Shown here piece after piece: positions 9,591-22,124 of a stretch of DNA of 64,000 nucleotides; positions within the stretch are counted from its first letter, which is position 1; each line of letters opens with the position of its first letter. Position numbers and translations under genes: made by a program. The notes under the pieces are model-generated. The model saw only the letters and a list, made by a program, of their open reading frames with translations, was not told where the DNA came from and searched no databases. Location of the stretch: positions 3,405,001 to 3,469,000 of the forward strand of contig WPIO01000009.1 of NCBI GenBank assembly GCA_009760855.2, written 5' to 3'. The DNA comes from Cristatella mucedo. Taxonomy: Eukaryota > Bryozoa > Phylactolaemata > Cristatellidae.

Positions 9591-11035
9591 CTGAGAGCGG
9601 CAGCCCTGTGTGCCCTAAAGTCCTGGTAAAACTCTGATTCCATCAGATCAGAACGGATCGAGGAGCGATCAAAAGACTCCAACGAAAGCTCTGCGTTAGC
9701 TTCAAGACTAAGCACTGCGGCGGCACAATTTGAATGGCTAGAAGCTCTACAGAGACTTCGATGTGCAAAACTATGTTTATTGGTAAGATATCAGTCTCCA
9801 GATTGGTTTATATTCGAATGGAAGTGCTGAGTAAACTTGTCCTGACAATCCGCCCGTCGCTGAAAGACTGCCTCTTTATGTCTCGCATGCCTGACGAGCC
9901 TCGTAAATTTTTAGCACGATTCCCTACGCTGACACCCGCTGTATAGTTTCAAGCATGGGTAGGTGTCTAGTAGCTTTGCTTATAGGAAACGAGACTCACT
10001 GGGAACTAGCATGGACGAAACGCAAGTGAGTTTTGTCAATCGGATTAAAATGCATTGTGAAAAAGAATTATCAATAACGGCCGTGATGCAATTGCTGTGC
10101 GTAAGAGATATCAATCGAAACGAAATGCCTTCAAACTTGTTTTTATTTCGCACGAATTGTACAGGCGCAGAATCTCTCGTACAAACGTTGATGACATTAG
10201 CAGCCGAGTGCTTCTACTTTCAGCCCTGGATCGTTGTGGTAGCTCAGTGGATGAATTCTCAGTGCTATCGCTCTAAGAATCGGTTCCGGCAGTAAGTTCT
10301 CCTTCACCGAGTAACCATCAACGTTTCCTGGTAGAACCTACAATCGTGGAGCGATCGAGCTGCCGCTGCCAGCAGATCCAGTGAGCTGGCGAGTAGTAAC
10401 AGCGTAAAAGTGTAAGTAAGTATAGGCTGCAATTCAAATATCAGGTGCTTCGACGGTGCGAGCTTGTAATGAGTAGTATTTTCTTATTTTACATGTTCAA
10501 GAATTTTGAATAAAACTTTAACATTGTTCCTCTCTGCTCAGCCACCATTATACAAAGCTACGGTGCGGTACTTCTCCGGTCGGGCAGTCATGATAGGTGC
10601 ATCGTCACCAAGTGGCCCCAGCTTACCAGCTTCGTTCCGAAAGGGGCGTAATCTTTAAAGGTCCTTCCATCGCGGCTGAATGAAATGCTGTAGGTCGAAA
10701 CGAACTGGACGTAATCTACTCTCAGTGGTCTTCCGGCGGTTAGAATCTTGCGTATCTACAAGGTCAGAACCATCACTTAAGTAAGGTCTCGCTATTTATT
10801 CGTTCGCAGGCGTATCTTGGTAGCTACGTAATAGGCCGTCATACCGTCCGAGGAACACCGAAAGAAAATTGAATGTAAGAAGTACGCTGGTCGTTTATTT
10901 CAGGCGCCCAGCATTTCAACCCATTGTTGAAGATTCTGGCGTTTGGCGGTTGGTGATTAACAAGGTTGGCAAAAACTGAACTTGCTGAGAATGCATTATC
11001 TTGCAGAGGACCTACAATTCGAGTGTATTTCATGA
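9591..11035. other. No gene recognised apart from a tRNA-like motif
   Basis: Apart from the tRNA-like stretch at 10235-10303, nothing was recognised. Confidence 0.3.
10235..10303 (+). other. tRNA-like box A (possible SINE head or tRNA relic)
   Basis: TGGTAGCTCAGTGGATGAA contains a textbook Pol III box A (TAGCTCAGTGG). A weak box-B-like GGTTCCGGCAG lies about 35 bases downstream. The arms do not fold as an intact tRNA, so this is probably a SINE head or pseudo-tRNA. Confidence 0.35.
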
Positions 11036-11240
11036 ATAATAATAATAATAACAATGCACTTGATAAAGCGCCCTCAGAGAACTCAATCTCTTTCTAGGCG
11101 CTTTACATGTGCCGCAAAGGGAAACGCGATTGAATTGTGAGAAATATCATGCTTGATAAACAACATGAGTATTATGGTTAGGGGTGACATGCAGAGGGGA
11201 TGGATATCACGCTGGCATGCGGTTCGTGCAATGAAACCTG
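11036..11240 (-). mobile_element. LINE-A 3' end fragment
   Basis: (AAT)n, then the intact tail hairpin (GCGCCCTCAGAGAACTC / CTTTCTAGGCGC), then the 3' UTR words TGGTTAGGGGTGACATGCA. Truncated before the coding region. Confidence 0.85.
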
Positions 11241-11740
11241 CAGAACAAAACATAAAACTACATAACGGCATTGTACCGGATGCATCCGAAAAGTTTTTCT
11301 CCCAATTGACTTAAAGCGCAGCGCCATCGAAGGAAAACCACGGTGGGACGATACGCATAGCAAAACTTTAATTCAGTCACCACCTATTGGGATTCACTGA
11401 GTATAATGAATACAATATTACTATCCAAATAGGTCCTTATGAGAACTGAACATTTATCCGGTGCATTGCCCCTCTCTGCAAGCCGAGAATAACCCAACGC
11501 ATGCCTAAATGTATGGTATTATGCTTTCACTGTGATTCAAATGCAAAAAAGTATCATAATCAGGCTACCATGATCAATCTAATATGTAATGACTCAGAAC
11601 AATTGGCTAGTGAGACCTTCGGCTAGTAACGTTTCCTGAATAAAAATATTATTAACTAGAAAAAGAATAAATGTATATTGTGCATACAGAAAGATAAATA
11701 TCTATCTATTCATGAGAATGTAGTTTCATTTCATTATTTC
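11241..11740. other. No feature recognised
   Basis: Nothing identified. Confidence 0.3.
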
Positions 11741-11761
11741 AATAAATAAATAAATAAATAA

Positions 11762-11799
<38 letters not shown>
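11741..11799. repeat. (AATA)n then (TA)n microsatellite
   Basis: ATAA/AATA units followed by about 17 TA units. Confidence 0.95.
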
Positions 11800-11802
<3 letters not shown>

Positions 11803-11840
11803 AAGAGTCGATTCATTAATTGTAATTCGTATAGTTCCTT

Positions 11841-11986
11841 GCTGATTTGTTACAGTGGTTAAGGTGCTCGCAACGATCAAGGTCTGGCCGACGTCGTGGG
11901 CTCGAGCCCCAAGGCATATCCGGAGCGCTTGAACAGAGATTAAGTTCACTTAGGGCGCTATACAAATGAGTCATGTTATTAATCAT
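11841..11986 (+). mobile_element. SINE-A copy
   Basis: A tRNA-derived SINE. The box A region is ACAGTGGTTAAGGTGCTCG and box B is GGGCTCGAGCCCC. A 3' body follows (GAGCGCTTGAACAGAGATTAAGTTCACTTAGGGCGCTATAC, in two blocks) that resembles the LINE-A 3' hairpin, then an AT-rich tail. Pol III would transcribe it, and retroposition needs LINE proteins in trans. Confidence 0.85.
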
Positions 11987-12474
11987 TGACATATGCTGCT
12001 TGGAAAGCCGGCATTGAAGTTAGTGATATAATGGACGAGGGCAGTAGGCTAAAGCAGACGAAGGACAATTACGCGGACTAATCGAATGCGAAATGACGAA
12101 TGAGTTTGCTTTGGGCTTCTAAATTAAATCCAATTAAATATAATTCAATCCCGCCAATGGAAGGAAGGTCAGAACGTCAATCATGACGGTACAGATTCCA
12201 AAAGAGTAGAAACTGCTCTGAGGTACAGCTCTATGACCGAAGTCGGGAAAGAAGTTAATCTGAAGTACGTCGGAAGTACGTGGAAAGTAGTTCCGATAGG
12301 TGAGCTGGAACAAAATCACCAATTAACCCTAAACGTGAGTTTCAACACTTTGACTTTGGTGCGATGCTTGATGGAGAGTCGGTGCGCATGATTGAGATAG
12401 GTACGCCCACTAAGCGGAAGCAAAAAGAGGCAGGCTCCCTGGTACTAACAAAAAACTACTCTGCACTGATGCGT
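11987..12474. other. No feature recognised
   Basis: Nothing identified. Confidence 0.3.
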
Positions 12475-12580
12475 AATAACAATAATGGTAATAATAATGC
12501 TATTGTCATAGCGCCATCAGATAATTCAATCGCTTTCTATGCACTTTAAATTTGCTGCAAAGAAAGCGAACGATCGATGC
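12475..12580 (-). mobile_element. LINE-A 3' tail fragment
   Basis: AAT-rich tail, AGCGCCATCAGATAATTCAATC and the facing half of the hairpin, diverged. Confidence 0.7.
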
Positions 12581-13027
12581 GTACGTTCAGCAGACTTGGT
12601 TTACGCTCCCTCATCAACAGTAATGACAAAATTTGAAGGCGAGAAACAGACTTTTAACGTTTTATGACTAGAAGGCCTGATTACCGAAAAATAAGATTAA
12701 TAATGCTTCTAAGTGGTTACATCAGGTTGTAGGAGTTATTTTGAAGCGTTAGCATTAAGCGTCCACCAAGACCAGAATTTACTATAAATTATCCGAGACG
12801 TCGGAATCTTAAACGTCGTACCATATGGATTACATGTTGTCTATTGTGTATCGGAAAAGAAAGTTTACTGGATCACTACTTAGCAGTCTTGTCATATCTG
12901 CGTAAATTCACTTGCAGCTAGTAAAAAAAATGTGCTACAAATCTTGCATTTTAAGACCGTCACTACTGCGAAAATTAAAGGATTTTCACCAACATAACAT
13001 GATTATTAATGCGAACATTGACCTGTA

Positions 13028-13125
13028 AAAGTAATAATATTACATTTGATAAAGCACCCTCAGAGAACTCAATCTCTTTCTAGGTGCTTTACAATTGCTG
13101 CTAAGGAAGCACGATCGTGTACTTA
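13028..13125 (-). mobile_element. LINE-A 3' tail fragment
   Basis: TAATAATATT, then CACCCTCAGAGAACTCAATC, then TTTCTAGGTGC. The hairpin base pair changed on both arms (CACC/GGTG), so pairing is kept. Confidence 0.8.
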
Positions 13126-15909
13126 GAGGAATACCTTAACATTAAGTAGCTGAAATGAGAAAGTTCTCAGCTGAGCTCGCAAGCCATGAACCACTGAGCA
13201 CTGCATCATTCTTTAGCTTGCCTGCGATCTCGTGACGGCTACTTCATTGACAGTGTTCGACAGTAATCACTTTGAGTCAATCAATTATAGGATGGAAACC
13301 CGTCTTTTTGCTCAGTTTTGCCTGTGTGTCAGTTAACTTCTCTCTTCGTTAGCGACGGCTTTAAACCGTTTCTACCTGAATGAATGGGATGAATGAATGA
13401 ATGGGACCAGTGGACTGAACAGCGATCCCATTAAAGTCGCGACAATAAAATTTATGATGGCAATCATCACCGTTATTGCCACTACAAGCCGCCAGAGACG
13501 AGGCTCTCGCTGCGCTTCAATTTTGCATGACATCAATGTTAAAATAAGGACGATATCAAGCAGGCAGGTAGGCGATTGTAGCGTCCCCGGCATTCCAAAA
13601 AAAAAACGATCGTGCAGTGGATTCACTACTTGATAATGAGGCTGTGAAGAAACTGCGATTGAAGTAGATTGCCGTGGCAGCTACAACCATTAACGACAGA
13701 CCAGGCGAGCTGGTGATGTATGCATCGTTTGTAAACCGTCGAAGACAGAAGGATGGAGTCCTGCATAAAGATTCGTGCATCATTCTGAAAATTTTTATAA
13801 ACCCTGAACTAGTTTAACTGTCGTAATTTTTTCTAATTATTTGAATTTTAGCAAGACTCGGGTCTATTTCCATCATTGTCTGCTCGCCGCGAACTCGCTA
13901 ATTTTTTTGAAATTTTTAGAAACTGTCTGAAATATTTGTAAATTTGCAAGCTCCTTTTGGACTAGACTTAGTGCAGCTTAGCGAAGATGCCATGGCGGAA
14001 AAACTAATTCCGTTAGCTTTGGCATACTGATTTTTCCAGATTCACTAGATCAGTCTTTGGATTATTTTTTGCCCACCTTTAAAGCAAGCGCCACCAGTAA
14101 TTGTATTAGAAGAGTTCGATTAATTAATTTGAACTCATTTTGATTCTATAAGCCAAATCCGATATACCGGACCAAATGCCAGAGGCAAAGGTCTGACATT
14201 ACGTCCCCTGAAGTCACGCGATTCTTACCTATTAAAGGGTTATCGCATTCTACAAGTTTATATGTACGTTGACGATTGCTGTCGACTATTCCGATTGTTT
14301 CAGCATTGCGATCTCCGGCGGCAGCTGGCAGGAAGAGGAGCACTGTGAAAACAGGGGAGAGCACGATGGCCAATCGGCTGATGCGAGCTTCTTTTCGGAA
14401 GTATCTTTCCCTGGAAAATAACAGTCGTTTGCATGACCTCGCTCAAAGTTACTAAGCAATGCCTTTTGCTGCTGTAACTTGATTCGAGGTTTGATTGCTA
14501 CTTAACTTCACAAGTCGTAGCCGGAACTATCGCAAAAATCAAAAGAATGACGGACTTGGCGCGTCAGGCAGTTTCCCAAGCTGTGAGAAAATTATTGTCA
14601 GGCAATAAGAATGAGCGTAGTGTTTTCTTATTGCAAACTAATTTTCAGTACCTGAGAATTTTAAGGAACCCAGAACAAGTTTTAACCACTTGCTATCATT
14701 AAAAGCAATTTGGAACTGACTTGAAACTTTCCGCCGCAGTCCCATACCTTGCTCTAGTTCTACCTAGACTTTGGTACGCTGCTGTGAGCAGCTTGCCATT
14801 TTATGGAGACTCTACGAGTTGCGTCTTAATCAACTTCTGAAAATCGCGAGTGCAATCACGGAAACTGCGTGTGTCATTTGAAACGCGTTTCCACTAAAAG
14901 GGCAGCTGTTCTTTTGCAGGCACTTTTGCTTACCATAAAGGCTGTTTGGTTATGCGGGTAAATCTTCTGGTATTAACGATAGCAAAAAAATGTTCATCGT
15001 CGACCCAGCGACCTGTTGAAATCCTTTGAAGCACGAGAATGTTTCACAGCTGGTCACGAGTGCAGTTTCTGCCAATCCTTTGGCTGATAGATATTTCCAG
15101 CTTATTGTTCTACTAGTTTTCCGTGAAATCAACTAAGCAGCAAGACGTGCATGAAGAACCTCTACAGTGCCCTGAATCCGATAATTAATAACTAAGCCTT
15201 AAGGTCAAAACATTTAGAATATCAGAATATTCCATAGTTAAGTATGCTGCCCACCCGCTCGTGAATATAAGTCTTTCAAACGACAGAGGCCCTAAACATT
15301 GCTAGTCCTCTCAGAAGCCTAAAATATTCCGGCGTTGGGATTACTACCAGCTCCAAACATAGCCTACGATTCATCGATAACAACTGATTAATCTTTTCGA
15401 CCGATCGCCTTTCATAAATCATCGGCTTATAATAATAATAATGATAATATTACCAGTAATAATATATTTACTTCTCAATGATTATGCCCTAAGGTCATGT
15501 GATGTGAGATTAGAAGCCCTCACTACATACGACACGAGTAGTGTTGACAAATAGCACTATTATTAACACTTGCAGTGGGCAGTGAAGACGTTTGAGGCTA
15601 TTGAGAAGGCTGCTTAATCACGTGACCGATACTATTTTATTTAGGACCTGATAGTAATCAGCAGCACCGGTTTAATTGAACGACTTAGCATAACGAATTC
15701 TTAACTATAACAGCAATACTAATAAAATAACAATAACAGCAACAATAATTGGTAGTTCCCCGCCCGGAACTTTCTGTTTTTCTAGGAACTTCCGTTACGC
15801 TGGAAAGCCAGACCATATTATTAATGGATACGTGCTCAGTTTCAGCTCAGGTAAGGGCGTCGTGGAGAACTCACAAGGACTCAGGAAAAGTTGTGAGGTA
15901 CTGTCCAGC
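13126..15909. other. Long stretch with no gene recognised
   Basis: Contains a small (GAAT)n run at 13377-13407 and short AT-rich microsatellites near 15430-15470 and 15720-15750. No open frame here resembles a known protein. Confidence 0.35.
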
Positions 15910-16262
15910 TTCTTTTTTCATAGTACCAAGTCGGAAAATGTCGTGAAATGAAGCCAGGAGCGGATGGCCGGCTTACTGTGAGCATGCACACTAAATAAAG
16001 GCTTTCGACAGATTTGATATTTACCAGAAGCGTGGCCAGACGGTTTGAGTAAGACAGAGGTTGGCCCAGTTTTTAGTCTGATTGTAGAGTAGTTTAAGCT
16101 TAGTAGGCTCAAACCAGATAATCGAGTGAGCGGAAGTGAGTGATGATTCCCTAAAGTCAATTCGCTGATTAATAGTGAGCAATTGCAGGATGATAATCGG
16201 TGTCGCATATGGCAGCTGAGACGCTGGTGACCGACAAGGTTAGAAATGGCTTTGCACAAGCG
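15910..16262 (-). mobile_element. Old LINE-A C-terminal fragment
   Basis: Read on the minus strand, the words AATCAGCGAATTGACTT, CTCACTT and ATTTAGTGTGCATGCTC fall in the same order and spacing as in the LINE-A C-terminal domain at 25600-25860. Heavily diverged, so an old insertion. Confidence 0.6.
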
Positions 16263-16821
16263 ATATGTTACATTAAAAGATTAACGCTCCTTTTTAAAAC
16301 CTATTTTGAAATTCAGAATCAGCTGTAAATCAATGACATGAGAATTTTCCCCTGCTAAAAGAATGCTGCCATATCGGGCATGTTTAATCTTTTGAGCAGA
16401 GCATTAGCACACTGCATGTAGTCAGACGCCTAGGCATGGTCGAAATACGATCACTATCTTTTCCCCAAAGCGTATGATTGTTTTTAGGAGATACATTTTT
16501 CTATCATGAGCTGGGCCTTTGCTCAATTTTTAAACTAAAATCTTCATTTTTAGACAATGGCTTAAAAAGGGAAATTAAAAAAATGGATTATTTTAATTTT
16601 ATACATTGTGAGTGGACAAGTAATAACACAAAATGGCTTACGCTTTCCTTCCTGTATACTAATAAATCAACAAGGGAGAGGTCTCCGCAACGTTTCACTT
16701 TTCCGACTAGAAATCACTAAGGCAATGAAGAACTTCGCGCCTAGAGAAGAAGTTTTGTTCAGGCTTTAGAGCTAATCAGTCCACAGACTATTTAATTCTG
16801 CTGCTTTGTCGAGCAGCACAA
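16263..16821. other. No feature recognised
   Basis: Nothing identified. Confidence 0.3.
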
Positions 16822-18300
16822 TGTAATGTAATAATGCAACTTAACGTATCTCCATCTGTAACTCCTCACAGATACAAAGACTATATGGACGCCACGAAGT
16901 AGAGTATATATAGTTTCGTATAGCACACTTACAGCCTAAGCGGCTTTCGGTACATATTCGGCAGCCAATAGATATATAAAACAACAAAGAGGAAATCGGA
17001 AGCATAGAAGAGCAGGACACGAGGACATGAGGAAGGTGAAACTGGTGCAGCAGTTCAGCACCTAGGCTTGGAGGAGCTGAGCCATGGCGGGCTTGTTGGT
17101 CAGTGTATAGAATTCGGTCAATATCCGTGGAGCCATCCTAGTTCTTTTACCCAAGAAGGACATGTAGTCAAACCAGCGGAACTTGCCAGCAAGCATTGCA
17201 GCCCTGTTCATGGCCAGCTGCAGCGGCATGGTGGCTTTTTTCCGCAGGTCAGCCACAACGGAGCTCACAATGATCTAGCCGAGAGAGAACTAAAGAGCTA
17301 GTTAAATTGTTCCCATGCCGCTGTAGTTAGATAGTTCCTAATCTTCGATTGGGATCTGATGTACAGGCTGTGCTGTGGGAGCAGCCTTCTCAACGAAGCT
17401 TTCAATAGTCGGGCAATTTGTAGTTTGCTCGCACAGCAGCAGCAGAGCCAGCCGATGCCCAGCACCGACAGTTTATTACCAGCGCACGGTGCCCAAGAGC
17501 GCACGGCTCCCCTCGGCCCCTACTCTCACTCGACTCCTCTCCTCGACCCTGGCTGTCCCTTGGCCGACCCCGATGGTGACTCCACCGTCGGTTCACCAGC
17601 GGGTTATCGGCCTGTGTCAACGCCTCATTAGAAGCTGACCACAGCTGTGCACAGGCCCCTCTCGGGGATGCTCCCACCAGCTGTTGAGGAAAGATGTACC
17701 AGACCGCATGCAATCGAACTACACAATTGTCAAAAACGACCTTTCAATTCCGAGCATCCGGTGATGGTCGCTCAACGGCATCACCTATAGAAGAAATATA
17801 TAGAAGAAACCTTCAGAAGAGCAAAGCTTTTTAGTCCGCCCACATGCGAAGGCTGTCCTATGAGTAGCACTTCAGTTTTATCGTCGTCAAGCTCTAATGT
17901 CGGCCAGACCAGCATTCAATTTTTCCGTTGCTGTTGCAAATTCCAACAAGTGATATGACAACTATATCTGTGTATCGTCAGGGTAAATCAGTTTTCCTAG
18001 AGGTTGGGTATAAATGGAGAACAGAAACGGACCGAGGACGGACCCTTGAGTGATTGCACGGGTGACTGGTCCGATGGATGAGACCTGACCCCAAATGACA
18101 GCAACTGAAAAATATCTGACAAGTACGATTTAAACCACTTCAGGACTTGGTCTTCCAGACCGATCATTGTTCTCAATCTTGCAAGTAGGTCATCGTGATC
18201 AATGTTGTCGAAGCCAGCGAATAGATCTAACAGAGCAAATGACAACCATCTCATTAGTGCGGACTTGGCATCTCAGCTTGTCTTTCCGAAGATTTTGGTA
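16822..18300 (-). mobile_element. LINE-B copy, interrupted by a solo LTR
   Basis: The 3' repeats and tail (ACATT-like units, then GTATCTCCATCTGTAACTCC) start at 16822, followed by CCTAAGCGGCTTTCGGTAC. The C-terminal domain is 17040-17413 and RT resumes at 17729-18255 (LLDLFAGFDNIDHDDLLARL, then FKSYLSD). Frames are broken. The element is split at 17414 by the solo LTR; both halves align to the copy at 61316-63370 without overlap. Confidence 0.85.
17419..17723 (-). mobile_element. Solo LTR of the Ty3-type family
   Basis: It begins TGTAGTTTG and ends CGAACTACA, an inverted terminal pair of TG...CA type. It is flanked by CAATT at 17414-17418 and CAATT at 17724-17728, a perfect 5-bp target-site duplication. 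On the minus strand it carries AATAAACTG and ends like the LTR at 717-1045, so it is the same family in the opposite orientation. The single LTR implies LTR-LTR recombination that removed the internal region. Confidence 0.85.
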
Positions 18301-19430
18301 GTGATTGATGCTAGTGGCTAGAAATTTCTTTTCGTTTCGTCCCATCTTGATTGGGCATCACTCAAGCTGGGCTGCAGACGTGTAGGTATGAGTTTAGTGG
18401 GACACTTCAGAGCTTGATAACATCAGGCCACAGACGTCCGCGAAACTTCTATATTACGCAATGAATACATCGTGCTTGGTCCCCCTCTCTTAACAATGTA
18501 TAGCATTCTTTTCATTCAAATTCAATCAACATCCGTGCATTTGTACCAGCTCATTGTACCAGCTCATGGTACCAGCGGCTCATTCAAATAAACTCGTTTT
18601 TGTGTGCTCACAAACCGATTCTTATGTTCAGTGACTATTGCCTTAGTAGGTGGACTACCTAAGACTGAAAGTCATTACCTGCTCCATCGAATGCATTAAC
18701 AGACTTAAAGAGGTTTTATAATAAGGTGGCATACACAGTTACACCTTATAGCATTTGGTGGCCCTGGTGAATCTTATTGCCTGCTCACGTTTGCCGACAA
18801 TGGGCATTAAATCACGAACTATATCGACGCGGTTTCCTTGCAGTACTTGGAAACTGCCAAGAAATATATTAGTTTTATGGGCGATAAAGAATGTCCTCGT
18901 GCAATTAAAATTGCCACTTGATAGCACGTTGTAATCCGATACACGCTTTGTTGGCTTAATAGTACACGTTAGCCTGCAGATTCCATGTGTGATTGAGGTC
19001 AATTTTCGGCGTTACTCATTTCTTTTATTAGGCAGTCTCTAGATTCTGCAATGCGCTAGCACCAAACCAAACCTTGCTATGTTTGCCTCATATGAACTTT
19101 GGCCCTCCAATGTTATTGATATTAAGGCTGAATCTGACATTGAGCGTTATACTTTGAGATTTTAGCATGTATTATTGCGCCTGTACTCAATGTGCCGTAC
19201 CATCGGACAAAAATACTGTAAATACATTCAGAGCTATTTATGCACCCATGGAAATGATGATAGATCATTTGCATATTTCCGTAAAATAATTCAGTTTTTG
19301 GCAGGGCTGCCAAAAAAGCAATTAAGCGTCTGCAATTGGTGATAAATACGCAAGGCAAGATTTTCGGTACATCTTGGAGGGCCAAACGCACATTAGCTTT
19401 GCCTACTGCGCTTTTACGACTTAAAAAAAG
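18301..19430. other. No feature recognised
   Basis: Nothing identified on either strand. Confidence 0.3.
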
Positions 19431-19572
19431 ATATATAATTAATTTATATAGCGCCCCAAGAGAACTTAATCTCTATTCAGGCGCTTCACATGTGCCTCGG
19501 GGCTCGAGCCCACGACCTCAGTCAGACCTTGGTCGGGGCGAGCACCTTAACCGCTAGACCAAACCAGCTCGA
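19431..19572 (-). mobile_element. SINE-A copy (best preserved)
   Basis: Read on the minus strand: box A TGGTCTAGCGGTTAAGG, box B GGGCTCGAGCCCC, then the body AGCGCCTGAATAGAGATTAA joined to GTTCTCTTGGGGCGCTATAT and an AT tail. It is the least diverged of the SINE-A copies here and shows both halves of the 3' hairpin clearly. Confidence 0.9.
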
Positions 19573-19834
19573 CTTCTATTGTGACTTCCGGTCGATTCAC
19601 GGACACGCGGCAAAATTCTCACACTGACCCATGCGGTTCGCCATCGCTAGATTCCATCAGAGCTGCCAGACAAGTTTAAGTCTTCTCATGCCTTCATTGC
19701 TTCTATGGACAATTACGTAGTCGTTTAATTTTTTCACACAAAGACCATTGGCGAAAAAAAGAAGCTTTTACATCATAGGGTCTAGATTTAAAAGAAAATA
19801 CTTCGACAATGCTTATGCAAACGTATCTACTCTC

Positions 19835-19927
19835 CTGATGTTGACTGTGGCACATATTTTCTAGCCGTCCTGAGCTGCAACTGGCACGCTACGTCACTTT
19901 TTCGACTGCCTTTCTTACTCAGGTAGG
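19835..19927 (+). mobile_element. LINE-B 3' coding fragment
   Basis: CTCCTGATGTTGACTGTGG and GCTACGTCAC follow the LINE-B order seen at 63104-63175. It abuts the SINE-A on its right. Confidence 0.45.
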
Positions 19928-20094
19928 CCGCGCCAGTTTAGCTCCGTGGTTAGGATGGTTTGCCGACCAAGGCCATTGTTAATGTATCTATGATTAAGGT
20001 CGTGCGCTCGAACTCTGTGGCAAACGTGAGATACCTGCATAGAGATTGAGCTCTCTTGGGGCGCTATACAAATGAAATGAGATAATATCATTAG
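19928..20094 (+). mobile_element. SINE-A copy, diverged
   Basis: Box A TTAGCTCCGTGGTTAGG, a B-like GCGCTCGAACTC, then the tail hairpin AGAGATTGAGCTCTCTTGGG and GGCGCTATAC, ending in an AT-rich run. Confidence 0.8.
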
Positions 20095-20654
20095 AGTTCT
20101 CACACTCTCTAGTTATGTGTGAAGATGCATGTTGGCTATCGTATGAGCACGAAAAGTAACTCATTCATTAAGCATTGAGCACCGGAAAACTCTCCAGCTT
20201 AAGGCAGCAACGATGGCTGCCAGAATTTGATGTCCTAACCCAACTGCATCTAACAGCTGGACTCGGCACGACCTATCGCGAAATCCTAATTGAACCAAGG
20301 CTCGGCCGGGCAGAGGAGATAACATCACGTTTCAAATCGTACTAGTTCGATCATATTCTATGAGTTTCCTTCTGTGGTCAAATTTAACCTTCCAGAACTT
20401 TCATCAGCTAAGACTTAAATAGGTTGGCTCTCGATTTTGTGCTTATGTTAATATTTACTGAATCTGGGCGTCAAGTAACTAGAGTCCATGGATTCAGCTC
20501 TGACTTGTAAGCTTACAATGCTCCACTGTATTCGTCGTTTACACAGTCAGAATCTGCTGCGGCAAGTGAAAACTGAAGACGACGTGCAAACATTTGATCC
20601 TGAACGTAATCTAATTTTCTTTAGATGGGCGTCAATAAAAATAAACTGCAATAA
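20095..20654. other. No feature recognised
   Basis: Nothing identified. Confidence 0.3.
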
Positions 20655-20775
20655 AAAGGTGCGATTAAGATTCTTTTGTAAAAGTGGTCGTGTCAGGGGG
20701 TTTCGTGGCGTCAGTCGGGAGCGAGTTCCACGGTTTCGGAGAATCTCTCGAACTAAAGGTACTATATATTCATAT
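20655..20775 (-). mobile_element. LINE-A C-terminal sliver
   Basis: GTGGTCGTGTCAGGGGGTTT and GGAGCGAGTTCCACGGTTT match the minus-strand LINE-A segment at 33140-33200 in order. Confidence 0.55.
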
Positions 20776-21059
20776 TTCCAGGTCGATACGAGAGATAGCT
20801 AAGCGATTTTAATAGTAGACACTGACAGTATCCACAAAATATTCTTTGCTGATGTTTGCACAAACCATGAATATACTCCTCCCATACGACGTTCTGCAGA
20901 ATGCTGCTTCGAAGTAAGTCTTTCAGGCCGGTATTTCATACCTTAACAACTACTAGCGATACCACCAAGGTGCTGTTGAAAAAAATGAGCCCGCACACTT
21001 GAAGAGGAGCGCCCAGTCATCGATTTCCCTGCTGCTGGCTGCGGCACATCCTGTGCAGC

Positions 21060-21215
21060 CATGTTTTCCTGCTGCTGACTGTGCCACATCCTGTACAGTC
21101 TCGATGAGCTGCTACTGCCATGCTACGTCACTTTCTCGTTGCCTGCGCTGCTGACTCGGTTATGTTTCTTCCTTTCTCTTATTTTGCGGGTGAGGAAATC
21201 TGTCGGCTACGGCAT
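21060..21215 (+). mobile_element. LINE-B 3' coding fragment, diverged
   Basis: CTGCTGACTGTGCCACATC, CTGCTACTGCCATGCTAC and AATCTGTCGGCTACGG follow the order at 63105-63245. No protein frame survives. Confidence 0.5.
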
Positions 21216-22124
21216 ATTTTTCCTCTTTGTGATAACCATGGTAAAGCAGCATGGTTCGCTTAGTATGCAGTTCTATATAGCACTTTTGGCGTAATATAAA
21301 AATTAAATATAACGAGAATATAAAAGATGCCCACAGCCATCAGCTTGTTAGAAGCTCAACGACGCTAGATGCGCCTGAGTACACTTTCTTCGTTTTTCTC
21401 ACGCTCCTACTACACCAACTACGCCGTGGGCTCTAGCATAATGCTAGGCACGTTATGTGACCATTGGTGGGTCTTTGTGATTTGTAATTTTTGTGCATGT
21501 ACCAGCTTCCCTATTGCCGGCTGCTTGCAGATGATTCCGCGTAACATCTGGAAATGCTTTATAAGCAGAATATGCAAGTTCCTAGAGAGAGATTTAGTTG
21601 TCAGAGAGTGCTATATGAAAGTATTAATATATTTAGTCGAATAATGCATTGGTTTTGAGATCGGCAACTTTCTAGCCCAACGGCCTCTTATTCTCCGTGG
21701 CTTTGTGGAGTTAAAGACGAAGCTACATTATAATATATCGCATTTTTTATACTGGCACACATATTCGGTCCGTTTGAACGCTTTTCTGAATGAAAATAGA
21801 TGCCAAGCCAAGAGGTTGTTGGCTGAGCAAACGAGTTGTCACACATTCGTTCTAGTGCACGGTAATCCTAGCTTGATAGAGGGCACGTGATTGAACCTTG
21901 GCAGTAGCTCGAGAGGCTTGAGCGAATTCTGGTAATCGTAAAAAAAATAACTTTGAAAGTACCACATTGACTAGCAATTTTGAGCTTCGCCGTCAATGTC
22001 ATCTTTTTCACTAAACTCACACTGATGTCAATTACATATGCACCTTTACCTTGCACGGTTGGAATGGCCGTGTCGCTGCCGTCCCGACCCTTACAGAAGT
22101 TAAAATGGAAATACGTTTGATGTA
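21216..22124. other. No feature recognised
   Basis: Nothing identified. Confidence 0.3.

Noticed and set aside
19431-20094. Functional tRNA genes
   Set aside because: Boxes A and B are present but the arms do not fold and a LINE-like tail follows; these are SINEs.
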